Source: Karstenula rhodostoma CBS 690.94
Lineage: Eukaryota; Ascomycota; Dothideomycetes; Pleosporales; Didymosphaeriaceae
Direction of reading: 5' to 3'
Length of the DNA stretch: 64,000 nucleotides
Assembly (NCBI GenBank): GCA_010093485.1
Contig: MU001498.1
Location: 487,697 to 551,696, forward strand
Below, piece by piece: positions 37,856 to 48,033 of this stretch. Every line of letters begins with the position of its first letter. The first letter of the stretch is position 1. The translations under genes and the position numbers were made by a program. The notes beneath the pieces are model-generated. The model was given only the letters and a program-made list of their open reading frames with translations. It had not been told where the DNA came from and ran no database searches.

Positions 37856-39486
37856 TTATTCAGAGTCATCCGAGTCGTCACCGCCCTTGGACTGCCTCTT
37901 GGCCTTCTCGGCCTTCTTCGCTTCTTTCTTCGCCTTCTTTGCGGCCTTGCGAGCAGCCTTCTCTTCGGCAGTCTCATCCTCCTCGTCGCCGCGGCTCTTG
38001 CGCTTCTTGCTCTTGGAGACCTCAGCCTCGGCCTCGGCCTCTCCGTTGGCGTCCAGACCTGTTGGGGGGACAGGAGGAGCTGCAAGAACATCGCTAGTAG
38101 TCGTGGTCTCACCCATGGTCACGTCAGTGGATCCCTGGTTCTGCTGGTCGTAGTCCTTGTAGTTAGAAGTCCATGTTGCGGGAGTCTTCTCGTTGTTGCG
38201 ACCGAATTTCTGAAATCGATTAGCCGCTGCTGGATTCGGTTATGCACATGTTCACTTACGTCGAGGGTACCGCTCTCCTTCATCTTCTTCTTCTCAGTCG
38301 CGACGGGACCCAAGCCCCATCGTCGCGGGTACAGGTCGCGCTCCATGATGACACGCTTGATGCGTGCAACGACACCGTGGTCGCACGTCGACATCTCGAC
38401 AGCAGACATCTGCGCATACGCGAGAGCGATAGCCTCACCCTTGGTGGTCATGAGGACAAGCTCTTCGTGGAGCTCAATGTTCTTCTCAAAGCGGAGCAGA
38501 CCGGGGACCATGAGCTTGGCACCATAGCAGATAGCGTTGACCGAGCTGTCCTTGACAACAATGCGCTTGTAGCTGGTCAGGAGAGTCTCCAATGGCGAGA
38601 TGACGTAACGCAGGTATTCCTCGTCGCGGTTGTTGTCCTGCATCCACTGCGCGTCCATGACGTCGTGCAGAGTGACCATGTCCTTGGACTCGTCCATAGC
38701 TCCAGACCGCACACGGCGCAGCTCCTGCATATGCGCACCAACACCCAGAAGCAGACCCAGATGCACACACAGCGTTCGGATGTAGGTTCCTGCCTCGCAG
38801 CTCACCCAGAACACACCAAGCTGCCTCTCGTTGTCGAACTCATACAACTTGCTCTCGTGGATGGTTCTGATACGGAGCTGTCGCTTGACAGCGGAGATGA
38901 GCGGCGGTCGCTGGAACAGCGCACCGGTGAGGGTCTCCAAAGCGCGAGCAAATTGAGCCTCGCCACCGGGAAGCTTGTCGTGCAGGCGGATAACGCAAAC
39001 ATACTCCTTTCCGGCTCCCTGCTGAGACTTGACCAGACGGGTCGCACGATCGATGCAGACAATGAGGCAGCCAGTAACCTTGGGATCGAGAGTTCCGCTG
39101 TGGCCAGTCTTCTCCACCCTGTAATTCGCTTAGTCCCGAACAACGATTAAACTGAGCGACCAAAGTACCTCAGGATGCGCTTGATCCAAGCTACAACTTC
39201 GTGGGACGAGGGGTTCGACGGCTTGTCAAGGTTGATGACACCGGAGCTAACATATTGCTTCAGATCGCGAGCATGCGGCGAACATCCTGCAGGGATAGGA
39301 GTAAAGTGGGCTGTTCGGACGAGCACTGCGCATGGTCAGTTGGGTGGATTGGAGCTGTTGCAGGAGTTGCATACGGTCGCTGTAATTTTTGAGCAGCAGT
39401 GGCCAGTCGCTGGTGTCAATGGGGGCAGCAGCAGCCTGCGGCTTGATTGTGTAGTCGGGCGCGGAATCAGGTCTAACGAGCGCCAT
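37856..39486 (-). CDS. CBF5: CBF5/dyskerin, H/ACA snoRNP pseudouridine synthase, 493 aa
   Basis: Four exons on the minus strand: 39486-39375, 39325-39169, 39118-38260 and 38209-37856 (494 codons with stop). It starts [17 protein letters not shown]. The dyskerin N-terminal segment ([20 protein letters not shown]) leads into the TruB catalytic domain with [11 protein letters not shown], where Asp101 is the catalytic residue. The PUA domain follows ([13 protein letters not shown] region through [10 protein letters not shown]). The C-terminus is a Lys/Glu/Asp-rich nucleolar tail with KK(E/A) repeats, as in the yeast protein. It converts uridine to pseudouridine in rRNA under H/ACA guide RNAs. The structure is complete and nothing is missing. 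Confidence 0.96.
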
Positions 39487-40035
39487 TTTGATCGTCAGGA
39501 AGTCGTCGTTAGCACAGTGGTCGGTAGCTCTTGCCTGCAGTCGCGATGGAGAATCAATTTTCTTAACGCGCTAGGGCGGGAAGGAACAATTTTCTTGCGA
39601 GGCAGGTGCGCCAAGGCCGAGAACCCACATCGGTCTGCGGCGGTGGGGTGCATGCCTCAACATCCTCGGCAAAGCATTCATCCTCGAAATGGAATCACAC
39701 AGGCTGCGGTTCCGCCATGCAAGATCTTCTACTCGAGAATCCGTGACATCTACCGGACTCGCGCACTTGCAGCTAGCATCTGCGTGTGGATCGCACATGA
39801 CACTGGAATCAGGTATTACGCACATGCATTCAGAAAACTAGGCAGGTGCACAACCAGAACGATTTGCTTTTTGGTGACTACATATAGTACAGAATAGGCC
39901 GTATAAAAATGTCGTCAAAACCATCGGCATAGTGCAACCACCACGGTGCTACACCTGCATTACCATTATCGTCAAACAGCCCCTCATCGCGTGCATCTAG
40001 CGCCTCCATGATGCATCATCCATCCGCTATAAACC
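39487..40035. other. intergenic region upstream of CBF5
   Basis: 549 bp. The left end is the CBF5 promoter; the right end is the 3' side of the secreted protein gene. A plus-strand frame overlaps it, but it only mirrors the CBF5 sequence. I see no gene. Confidence 0.45.
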
Positions 40036-40608
40036 TCAGCACTTCGTGGCCGCATTGGTGACTCGGCACCCAAGCAATGCACCATTGACAGCGTACTCTG
40101 GTGCTCGTCCCGCGCGACTGCGATATGATGAGCTTATTGTCCTCTTCCACATCCCGTCTGAACTTACCATCGGTCCGCGGTCGGAGAGCAGCAGGTGTCG
40201 CGAGTCTGCTCCAGGCAGGCTGCATGCGCTTTGTGGTTGACCTCCACATCTGTCGTGCCGTTGGGATTTGTGTTGAAGATGCAAATCTGATGACAGCGAA
40301 TTAGCGACACCCTGCGGATTCCATCAACTAGGGGGACTCACTCTTGCGCTGCCGAGCTCCCACGTGTACCAGCCACCAGCTCCGATGAAGTCGTTGGCAT
40401 CGGACGTTTGTGTGAGGAACCATGTTCGCAAAGCTTCTACGTCCGTCTTGTTGAATGGTGTGACGAGGCCTTGGACACAGGTAGGGTGCGTCGTGTCGAC
40501 TTGTCGTGTGGTAAGAACGCCATTCTCAGAGTACACGGGAGTTCCGCTGGCCAGTTGCGCAGCAGCTAGGAGAGCTGTACAGACGGAGGTGAAGGAGGTG
40601 AAGAGCAT
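40036..40608 (-). CDS. small secreted cysteine-rich protein, 155 aa
   Basis: Three exons on the minus strand: 40608-40342, 40286-40168 and 40117-40036 (156 codons with stop), with GT-AG introns of 55 and 50 bp. The N-terminus (MLFTSFTSVCTALLAAAQLA) is a clear signal peptide, with cleavage probable near SGTPVY. LTTRQVDTT may be a Kex2-like dibasic-free processing site. The mature part has about seven cysteines, including ICIFNTNPNGT, AACLEQTRDTCCSPTADRC, a later LLGC and a terminal KC. A WYTW motif precedes the first junction. Size, secretion and cysteine content fit fungal small secreted proteins, some of which are effectors; no known family was recognised. An ATG 15 codons upstream is in frame but would weaken the signal peptide. 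Confidence 0.72.
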
Positions 40609-43600
40609 GGTGAAAACTTGAAGAAGTAATCGAATTTTCGAGATGGGTGTCAATTGATGATTGTCGGTGACGGATGATTATTTTCTGTGAGGTGGTCGCC
40701 GGTGAAGCAAGGGCGTGTTGGCTCACAATGAAGGGCAGGCCGTTCTATATAGTGTTTCTTGGTATACCATGCCAACCTTTGTGCCCCAGTTTGGCGGCTC
40801 AATGATTCCTGCGAGGACCTAAGAATGGTTCTGTTAGCCAGGCATTAGCCAGGCACGACGGTCGAAAGCGGAGCAGAGCTTCGCATGACGCTCGCTGGAT
40901 CCTTGAGGTCACCAGATTCATCCCAATGACGTTGTCCTGCGTTCTCCTCGAGTGGTACCGCCACAGCCTAGCTGGCATTAGACCGGGGCCGCTGTGCGAC
41001 TAGGATCAAGGTTCGGGTCCTAAGACTCGCCACACTTAGCCCAAGATCGCCTGCAAAAGTGGTGCCTCGGATAAACAGATCAATATATCGCAGCGAATGC
41101 CAATTGAGTGGTGACGATGGTCACAAAGAGGTTGCAAGTCCTACGAGAAACTGTCAGTGTTACTCGATGATGGTTGCCTTCGACGTACCAACGCATGGAT
41201 AGGCTCCATGCACGGGAGTCTTGTCCCACAACGCATCCCGAGAGACTGCAAACGACCCCCGTCCGCAACGGAAACAGCAACTTCTGGATATCGCAAAAAC
41301 GTTATGACACACCAGATATCTGTCAAAAAGCTGTCAATTCTCCATACGGAATGGTGCCCGACCAGCATGCGCTTCCGCAGCCATACATAGACTCCCTGGG
41401 TAACTTTAACTTACCGAAGTTACTTCGGTTCACAAAGCCCGTGCTTGCACGCACACCAGTAACTGCGCCAAACGTTGCTGATGGACTTTCGAGGTCGTTG
41501 CCTGCGTGGTATCTGACCATGGACGACGGCCTCGACCGGACTATTGTGTAGTCTGCGTAGTACTACCTGTGTCCGATCGTTACACCGTTTGGATGAGCAT
41601 CAAGGTGTGCTATCGAGCAAGGAACACGCCACGACGGGGTTCTTCTTCGAAAACAAACGTTTCGGTATGTCATAGTTGTTCATCTGCCGCCTCCGTGCTG
41701 TTGGCATGCGAACCCCACGTAAACAACCCTGTCCGTTACCGCATGCCGTCCGTAGTTGGAGCAGGGATCAACGGCGTGGACATGGTAGGTACATCCACAG
41801 ACGGGATATTTCTCAGTCAGTCGGAGACACATATCTAGTACAGTGGTATCGGGTGTACGATGGAGATTGCGGTTTGTAATAGACAGTCGATAGTTCCAGT
41901 GCAACGGGGATGTTGTGGGCTAGACGCCTTTTGATATGACTTGAAGGGGTCTGAAACGATACAAACAAAGTACATGCAACAAAGGAAACTGAGGGAGGAC
42001 AAAACAGTGAGGGCACGTCGTGCAGTATATGTGATGGCGCAACTCCGGCACGGTTCGAAAAGTCCATGACTTGGGGCTATGTCAGACAACGAGATATAGC
42101 TTTATCCTTTGACCGAAATAGTGATCTGTGCGAGGGACGATATGATCGTTAGGGCGTTAGGGCGTCCTTCTGCTTGACTTGATGTATGAACAAAGGGCTA
42201 CGAGGCACAACCATTGGCCACGACAGACACGGAGGACAGCGGAAGATGGCAAGGAATAGTTCCCGCACCACGCGAGCAACGAGACGTCGCTAGATCCTTC
42301 TCAAAGATTTTGATGTGTGAATTAGGCAACCGTGTGGCAGTGCGAGGTTATTGCAGAGACGATTTGTGGATTAGAATATAGATGACTTGGCCCCTAGTGA
42401 AATAAGGTCGACAAGGGTCCAACAATCGCCAGCCAGTACATTGGAATTGATAGAAGAGACCTGTCAGCGAATATGAGCACCGACTGAATATAAATCCTTT
42501 CGAGCGATCATGATAGGGCTCCACTTGAGTGAGACAACAACGGCGACCGTTACGCCCGACTCCCTGTCCGCAGTAATTGGTTCGGATTTCTTGTGAGGCT
42601 CGTCGGAACATGACACTGAAAGCCTGATGCGATTGGTAGTACCATATCGAAGGCAGGTGCTAAAGTAAGGCAGATGGAATGACGTTAGAAGGCTGCAGCC
42701 GTGGACCCACATTTTCAGCCCTAGGGAAATCGCTTCTTTCAGCTCGGCCACACTACGGCATCTGTCCATGATCCCCGAATCCTACATACCGTATCAGGAG
42801 ACGTGCAGTGCGTGTTCAAACCCGTTTATACGATCCTTTGCAATGAAATGTTGAGCCAATGGCGTCGCAAAGCGAGCGATTTTAGCTGGGAGCACTTCCA
42901 GTGTAGGCAGCAACAAGCAATGAATGCCTTCAGCCCGCGCACCCCGAGTCTTGACGTTAGTTGCATGTCGCATACAAAACAATGTTCCCCTGATGCTTGT
43001 TACCTGAACTCACACGCATACACCGATAGTTCTTTCTCGCAAGAACGTGAATACCAGCGATGCTACGTTGTGTCAAAATTTTATACACTTATAAGTGCCT
43101 GAGTCACCGCAAGGTGAACTTTCAACGTTAACCCCAGGAGCGGTTTCTCATTTGGCAGAAGTTACATTACCTTTTGCTCCTTTTGAGTTCGCGAGAGCTT
43201 CCGGGAATTCGAACGCCATCTTCGTTCTCAAGAAGCGCCTTTCAACATCGTGATCAAGTCGTCATCATAATGATGCACTGCTCGATCAGAAGTCGAAGCC
43301 AGTCAGCCTGTTATTACCACGTCAGGGCAACATGCGAAAACCTTCGGCATAGCGCTCCAGCACATACCGCGTGTAAAGGTCAGGCTTTCATTCATACCAT
43401 GATCAAAGGAAACTGCTGCGACAATCGTCGGAAAGATATGGTTCAGACAAGTCTGAACCAATACAAACCAACGTTCAATCTAATATATCCTATGTCTACA
43501 TCATTAAGTGTAAGTCCCTCAAGCGTGCCGCCGACGAATCACACATGCCAGCCTAATTCTAACCTACGCATACACTTCACTACTCCACGATACAAGATAG

Positions 43601-43944
43601 ACACAGGTAATATCCAAAAACTCCATCTTTCAACGTATATGGTATTTCCGTCACTCTCACGCCGTTTAGCCGCCTTTTATCATCCATCGTGATCTTGGAC
43701 GATGTGTCTATCTGCGTTTCCCCGGGCGACTGAAGGATTCACTTTCACTACGCTACCGACTCACCATCACCTTTACAACGACCGGCGGCCCAGCGACAAA
43801 CGAGATTCCTATAAATCTTGCCACGCCGCTGTTCTACCTCCCACATCTACAACACCCGCAATCTCCCACCCACTCGCAAGCCAAACACTTCGTCTCACCA
43901 AATCCTCACCTCTTCCCTATAATCTAAATTCCAGCATCGCAACA
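40609..43944. other. 3.3-kb region without a supportable gene
   Basis: I looked at both strands. Open frames are all under 175 codons, lack recognisable domains, and overlap each other antisense. The inverted repeat CCGAAGTTACTTCGG sits at 41415. GGTTCAGACAAGTCTGAACC, a perfect 20-bp palindrome, sits at 43440. The final 250 bp should be the promoter of the gene at 43945. No transposon ends were identified. Confidence 0.45.
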
Positions 43945-44587
43945 ATGCCTCCAAAGAAAGCTGTTGCTACCAAGGGCGACGCCGGCGAGGACAACGGCGG
44001 CAAGGTACGCACACCCCGCGCACCACATCCACACACATGCTAACATCTCAGTTCTCCTGGACGGTCGAGAACGAGAAGAAGGTACATCACCACCACCTCA
44101 CCTCGCCCCTCCCTCGCAACAGCGCACTAACCACACACACCAGCTCCTCCTCTTCATGCTCAACACGACGAGCTTCTCCCAGGAAGACAACGAGCGCCTC
44201 GCCGCGAGCGCCTTCCCTGGTACGCATCCCCCACAGTGCAATCCAATCTGATTCACCTCTTAACACCACCGACCAGGCTCCTCCCACAACTCCATTCGCC
44301 AGCGCACCAGCAAGCTCCGCCAGGAGCACCGCGCCCTGTACGAGGAGTATGGCTGGACCTGCCCCGACGGCAAGCCCGCTACGAAGAGCGACACGCCGAA
44401 GAAGACCGCTACACCCAAGGGCAAGAAGCGCGCCGCCGCCACCGATGGCCCCGACGACGACGTCCCCACTACGCCCGTCAAGAAAGTCAAAAAGGGCAAG
44501 TCCGTCAAGGAGATGCCCGCGGCTGAGGACGGTGACGCCCCCAGCAACGACCTCTTCGGCGGCATCAAAGCCGAGGACAAGGTTTGA
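43945..44587 (+). CDS. small basic nuclear-type protein, 158 aa
   Basis: Four exons: 43945-44004, 44052-44081, 44144-44219 and 44277-44587 (159 codons with stop). Exon 2 is only ten codons (FSWTVENEKK). The assembled protein runs MPPKKAVATKGD..., then FSWTVENEKK, LLLFMLNTTSFSQ and FPGGSSHNSIRQRTSKLRQE. This helical N-terminal block (about residues 21-90), with spaced Trp and hydrophobics, resembles a short Myb/SANT-like helix bundle of the kind seen in many uncharacterised Pezizomycotina proteins. The C-terminal half is Lys/Thr/Pro-rich (KKTATPKGKKRAAATDGP) with probable nuclear localisation signals, ending in LFGGIKAEDKV. A chromatin-associated role is inferred from composition only. Confidence 0.75.
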
Positions 44588-45181
44588 GGTCCTGGCGGTG
44601 ACATGGACACGGCATGACGGTATGGTCTTTGGCTTGGCATGGCTGGAGGTATCAGTCAGTCAGTCTGTGCGTGATGAGTGGGTTTGCTTGGAGCGGGATC
44701 AAGGAGTTGGGAGCTGGGAGTTTGCTTGGTGCTGAGTACGCATTGAGACAATCTCGAAAGTGCGAGTAGTTGAAACGCTCGTCGCGTGGGTCAGTGGGGT
44801 TGATATGAGGCATGCTTTGGACTGTTTGCGTTGCATAGGGACGCGATAGCCCTCTATCACAATATCGAAACTGAGCTCTTCCCGACATACATGTGCGTGG
44901 CCGCGAGCGTGATGCGGCGTGAAAATCCTACCGTGCCCCCTAAAACATTGGCATTGTTTGTTTCTTCGTGATGAAAAGCAAAGAGTGTGATAGAAGACCC
45001 TTATTCTCGACCTGGTCCCGAGAAAACTAGTGTCCATAATCCATCCTCTGTTTAACGCCACGCGCCCATGTACCTATTTCCTACCCTGCGCCACCCAAAA
45101 GCTTTTAGCAATGCTCGCAAAGCCGTGAAACCAGATGTCCTGGAGAAGTAAAAGCTATCCATGTCGTAGTCCCTATCCCGC
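44588..45181. other. convergent 3' spacer
   Basis: 594 bp between the small nuclear-type gene and UFD1, both ending here. I see no gene. Open frames on the minus strand lack domains. Confidence 0.45.
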
Positions 45182-46357
45182 CTACTTGCTGTCTTTCTTC
45201 TTCCGGAGTGTCTGGCCAGAGCCCTCGAAGTGCCTCGACTCGTCTTTCTTCTCGTCGTCCTCTTTGCCCTTGACAGGCTTGACCTCGTACCCAAAGAACA
45301 GCTTGCCTGGCGGTAGTCGAAGCGGCTGTGGGCCGTTTGTCCGTCGAACGGTAGGCGGAGGAGCGTTCGTCGACTGGCCCGCTATCGGCGTAGAGGCCTG
45401 AGGGGTGGGAGCCTTACTGCCCTTCTTAGAGTTCAGCTTGTGGCCCGATGTCAGGAAATGCGATGACGTTGCTTTAGCTCCGTCGGCTGCAGTTGTGGCG
45501 GAGGGGGCGATGGCTGCATAGTTTATCGCCTGCGCCATGGTGCCGTGCGAGTGCAGCGTTCCTCCTTTGCCTGCCATAACGCCCTTGCCACTGCGCGGTG
45601 TGCTTGTACCGCTGGCCCGCGTGGGTTCTTCGTAGCCCACTGGCGGTGCGAAGTCAACCGACAGATCGGTTTCAAGCGTGCATATTGCGTTACTGGCGTG
45701 GGGTGGCTTCGTCTCGAGGACCTCGATTGCGTACTGGTTGTCGTTGTAGGCGAAAGTGAATATGTCACCTTTGGTGAGACAAGAAAAGTTCCTGAACGCA
45801 TTTTCCAGCACGGCTTTCGGGTCGGAGATTTCGAGGAAGGAAGAGTCTTGCGGCTGTAGCTTGATGAATGTGCCCAGAGGGAGATCGGTAGACTTGACCT
45901 GGATCAAGTCGCCGGGTTCCAACAATAGCGTCTGCATAAGCTGCAGGATCTATTAGCATGGAAGCTTCACAGTCGAATCCTGGGAAACATACCCAGTACG
46001 GTAGGTAGATCTTGCCCTCTTCCGCTATGAATTCCAGAACACCGGCATGCGTTTTCCTGCCGTCTTTTGCGCCGTTTGTGAGCTCGAAGAGCATAGGGTA
46101 TGTGATGTGTAGCCTCGTGAGCTTGTCCAAAGCGCTTGGTGGGAGGAACACTTTGCCGCCGTGGTTCGCATCCTCGCGATCTGGACCGGGAAGCATGGCG
46201 ATGGGGTAGCACCGGAAGTACTCATCGAAGCGGCGGGGTGCACCGCCGCGGCGAAGCTGCTGGTACATGGCCATCGGATCGTCTTCGTCGTAGAAGCCGG
46301 GGTTGAACTGTGGAGGTTAGTTGCGGAGTTTATGAGTGGGGAGGTGGCTCTTACCAT
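45182..46357 (-). CDS. UFD1: UFD1, ubiquitin-binding Cdc48 cofactor, 358 aa
   Basis: Three coding exons on the minus strand: 46357-46355 (the ATG alone), 46307-45993 and 45940-45182 (359 codons with stop). Joining gives MFNPGFYDEDDPMAMY, then RRFDEYFRCYPIAML and the double-psi-barrel UFD1 domain (HITYPMLFELTN, GVLEFIAEEGKIYLPYWLM). QTLLLEPGDLIQV and LPLGTFIKLQP follow, and then FSCLTKGDIF. The C-terminal third is disordered with Ser/Thr/Pro and ends with the SHP-like FFGYEVKPVKGK and a HFEGSGQTLRKK segment, which fits Cdc48 contact. With Npl4 it brings ubiquitinated ER and nuclear proteins to Cdc48. It shares a 350-bp promoter with LIN1. Confidence 0.94.
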
Positions 46358-46707
46358 GTTGGAATATTTGGGCGAGCGCAGAGTCGGTGGTGAGTGAGAG
46401 AAGGCAGGTGCTTGGTATGTCAAGGCAGGAGCGACCTATTTCGTGGAAGTGAGTGGAGAGTTGGGTTGTAAAGGCGTATGCTTGATAGAAGCGGCCAGAA
46501 TGACGACGGACAAGGTACCACTACGCACTACGGCATGCCACACGTACCATTCGCGCGCGAAACTTGGCGCGTCACTCAACGCTGCAGCCTGGCCCAAGCT
46601 CCAGCTCTCAGCAAAACCCCGAGATTCAGACGTCATCAAGTCAGGTCAAAGAACAAAACTTTCCAGACGCACCTCAAATAGTCATCGATTCATATTCGCG
46701 ATCGAGA
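46358..46707. promoter_or_regulatory. divergent promoter, UFD1 and LIN1
   Basis: 350 bp between outward-facing starts. Both genes are housekeeping. I recognise no specific binding site. Confidence 0.45.
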
Positions 46708-48033
46708 ATGGCGAGTTCCTCAAGGCCATTCGCGGCAGCCCGGCCGAAGCGCACCGGCGAGCATTTCACTCGAACCCACCACCTGAACGTGGACGAGCCC
46801 TCCGCGAAAAAACCCCGCTTCGATCCGCGAAATCCCTCTACTTTGGCGCCCGATGACGACGACGAAGAGGATCCGACGTTGGAAGCAGACGTAATTGGCA
46901 AGGGCGGGTCAGGTGTGAAGCGCAATGCTGTAAACATCGATGGCTACGACTCGGACAGCTCCACGGAAAACTTTGATACGCGCGCGGAAGCCAGACTTAA
47001 GAAAGATGCGCCCCCCAAAGACGAAGACGACGACGAGGACATGTTTGCGGATGATCAAGAAGACGACGAGCAGGATGAAGAGACACGGCGCGGAGACAAG
47101 AAAAAGAAACAGCTGCGCTTCCTCGATGCCCATGAGATAGAGGGCCAGGAGGAATCCAGCAAAGCAGGAGGACATGTTGCTGTCGATTTCCGCGCAGGAA
47201 ATGACATGGAAACAGAGGAGGTGGAGAGTAGCAGCGAGGAGGGTGATGATGAAGAGCGTGATAGGCTCGAACCTAGCATGGACGAGGAGATCGGGGCAGG
47301 CGGAAAGAAGCGTCGTGCACCAAAGCTGGATGCCTTCAACATGAAATCCGAACAAGAAGATGGTCGCTTCGACGAGGCTGGAAACTTTGTTCGCAAAGCT
47401 TTTGACCCGGAGGCAGCGCAGGATTCCTGGTTAGAAGGTGTTTCGAAGAAGGACATCCGAAAAGCCAAGGAAGCCCACGACAAGTTAGAAGCAGAGAGGA
47501 GAGCGCGCGAGAGACAGGAGGATAGCATCATAACAAGCGACGTTCTCTCTTCGTTGATCCAATACCTGGACGTGGGGGAGTCACCAATGGAAGCTCTGAT
47601 ACGACATGGAAAAGCCGCGCCAAAGAAGAAGAACACAAGCAACTGGAGCAAGAAGAAGAAAAGCCAAGAAATGGACATGGAGCCCGACCCAGCACAGGAA
47701 GCAGCAGCAGCCAAAGCAAAAGAGGCCATCGATACTATAACTGAATGCGCAAGCCGCCTGACGGATCGTGGGGTGGAAGATGTCTACGAACAACCCCGCG
47801 AGATGATTATGCGCGCATACAAGCGCGAGACAGGAGAGGATTGGAAGAACCCCAATCCTCCCGAAGCTGCATGGGAATTCCACTGGCTGAACGCGGCCGA
47901 AGACGCTATCAACGGGCCGTATGACACAGCGACGATGCGGGCTTGGGACGAAAGCGGGCAGTTTGCGGCTGGCGCCGAGTTCCGTCGGGTAGGAGAAACC
48001 GAATGGAGTCGTTTACTCGACTTCGACGACTGA
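46708..48033 (+). CDS. LIN1: LIN1/CD2BP2-like GYF-domain splicing protein, 441 aa
   Basis: Single exon. The start is MASSSRPFAAARPKRTGEHF at 46708; the frame is open for 48 more codons upstream but without conserved sequence. The N-terminus has basic RPKRTGEHF and KKPRFDPRNPS, then long Asp/Glu runs. A conserved central part follows: DAFNMKSEQEDGRFDEAGNF, DSWLEGVSKKDIRKAKEAHD and ESPMEALIRHGK. The C-terminal GYF domain spans about residues 388-441 with WEFHW and GPYDTATMRAWDESGQF, the proline-rich-peptide binding site. Homologues associate with the U5 snRNP (yeast Lin1, human CD2BP2). The order and length fit the family. Confidence 0.92.
   Translation: MASSSRPFAAARPKRTGEHFTRTHHLNVDEPSAKKPRFDPRNPSTLAPDDDDEEDPTLEADVIGKGGSGVKRNAVNIDGYDSDSSTENFDTRAEARLKKDAPPKDEDDDEDMFADDQEDDEQDEETRRGDKKKKQLRFLDAHEIEGQEESSKAGGHVAVDFRAGNDMETEEVESSSEEGDDEERDRLEPSMDEEIGAGGKKRRAPKLDAFNMKSEQEDGRFDEAGNFVRKAFDPEAAQDSWLEGVSKKDIRKAKEAHDKLEAERRARERQEDSIITSDVLSSLIQYLDVGESPMEALIRHGKAAPKKKNTSNWSKKKKSQEMDMEPDPAQEAAAAKAKEAIDTITECASRLTDRGVEDVYEQPREMIMRAYKRETGEDWKNPNPPEAAWEFHWLNAAEDAINGPYDTATMRAWDESGQFAAGAEFRRVGETEWSRLLDFDD

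Noticed and set aside
38242..39150. 302-codon plus-strand open frame
   Set aside because: It mirrors the CBF5 third exon in antisense; CBF5 motifs are unambiguous on the minus strand.
40950..41060. Possible tRNA-like sequence with AGGTTCGGGTCC
   Set aside because: The T-arm-like piece has no matching acceptor, D or anticodon stems in the flanks.
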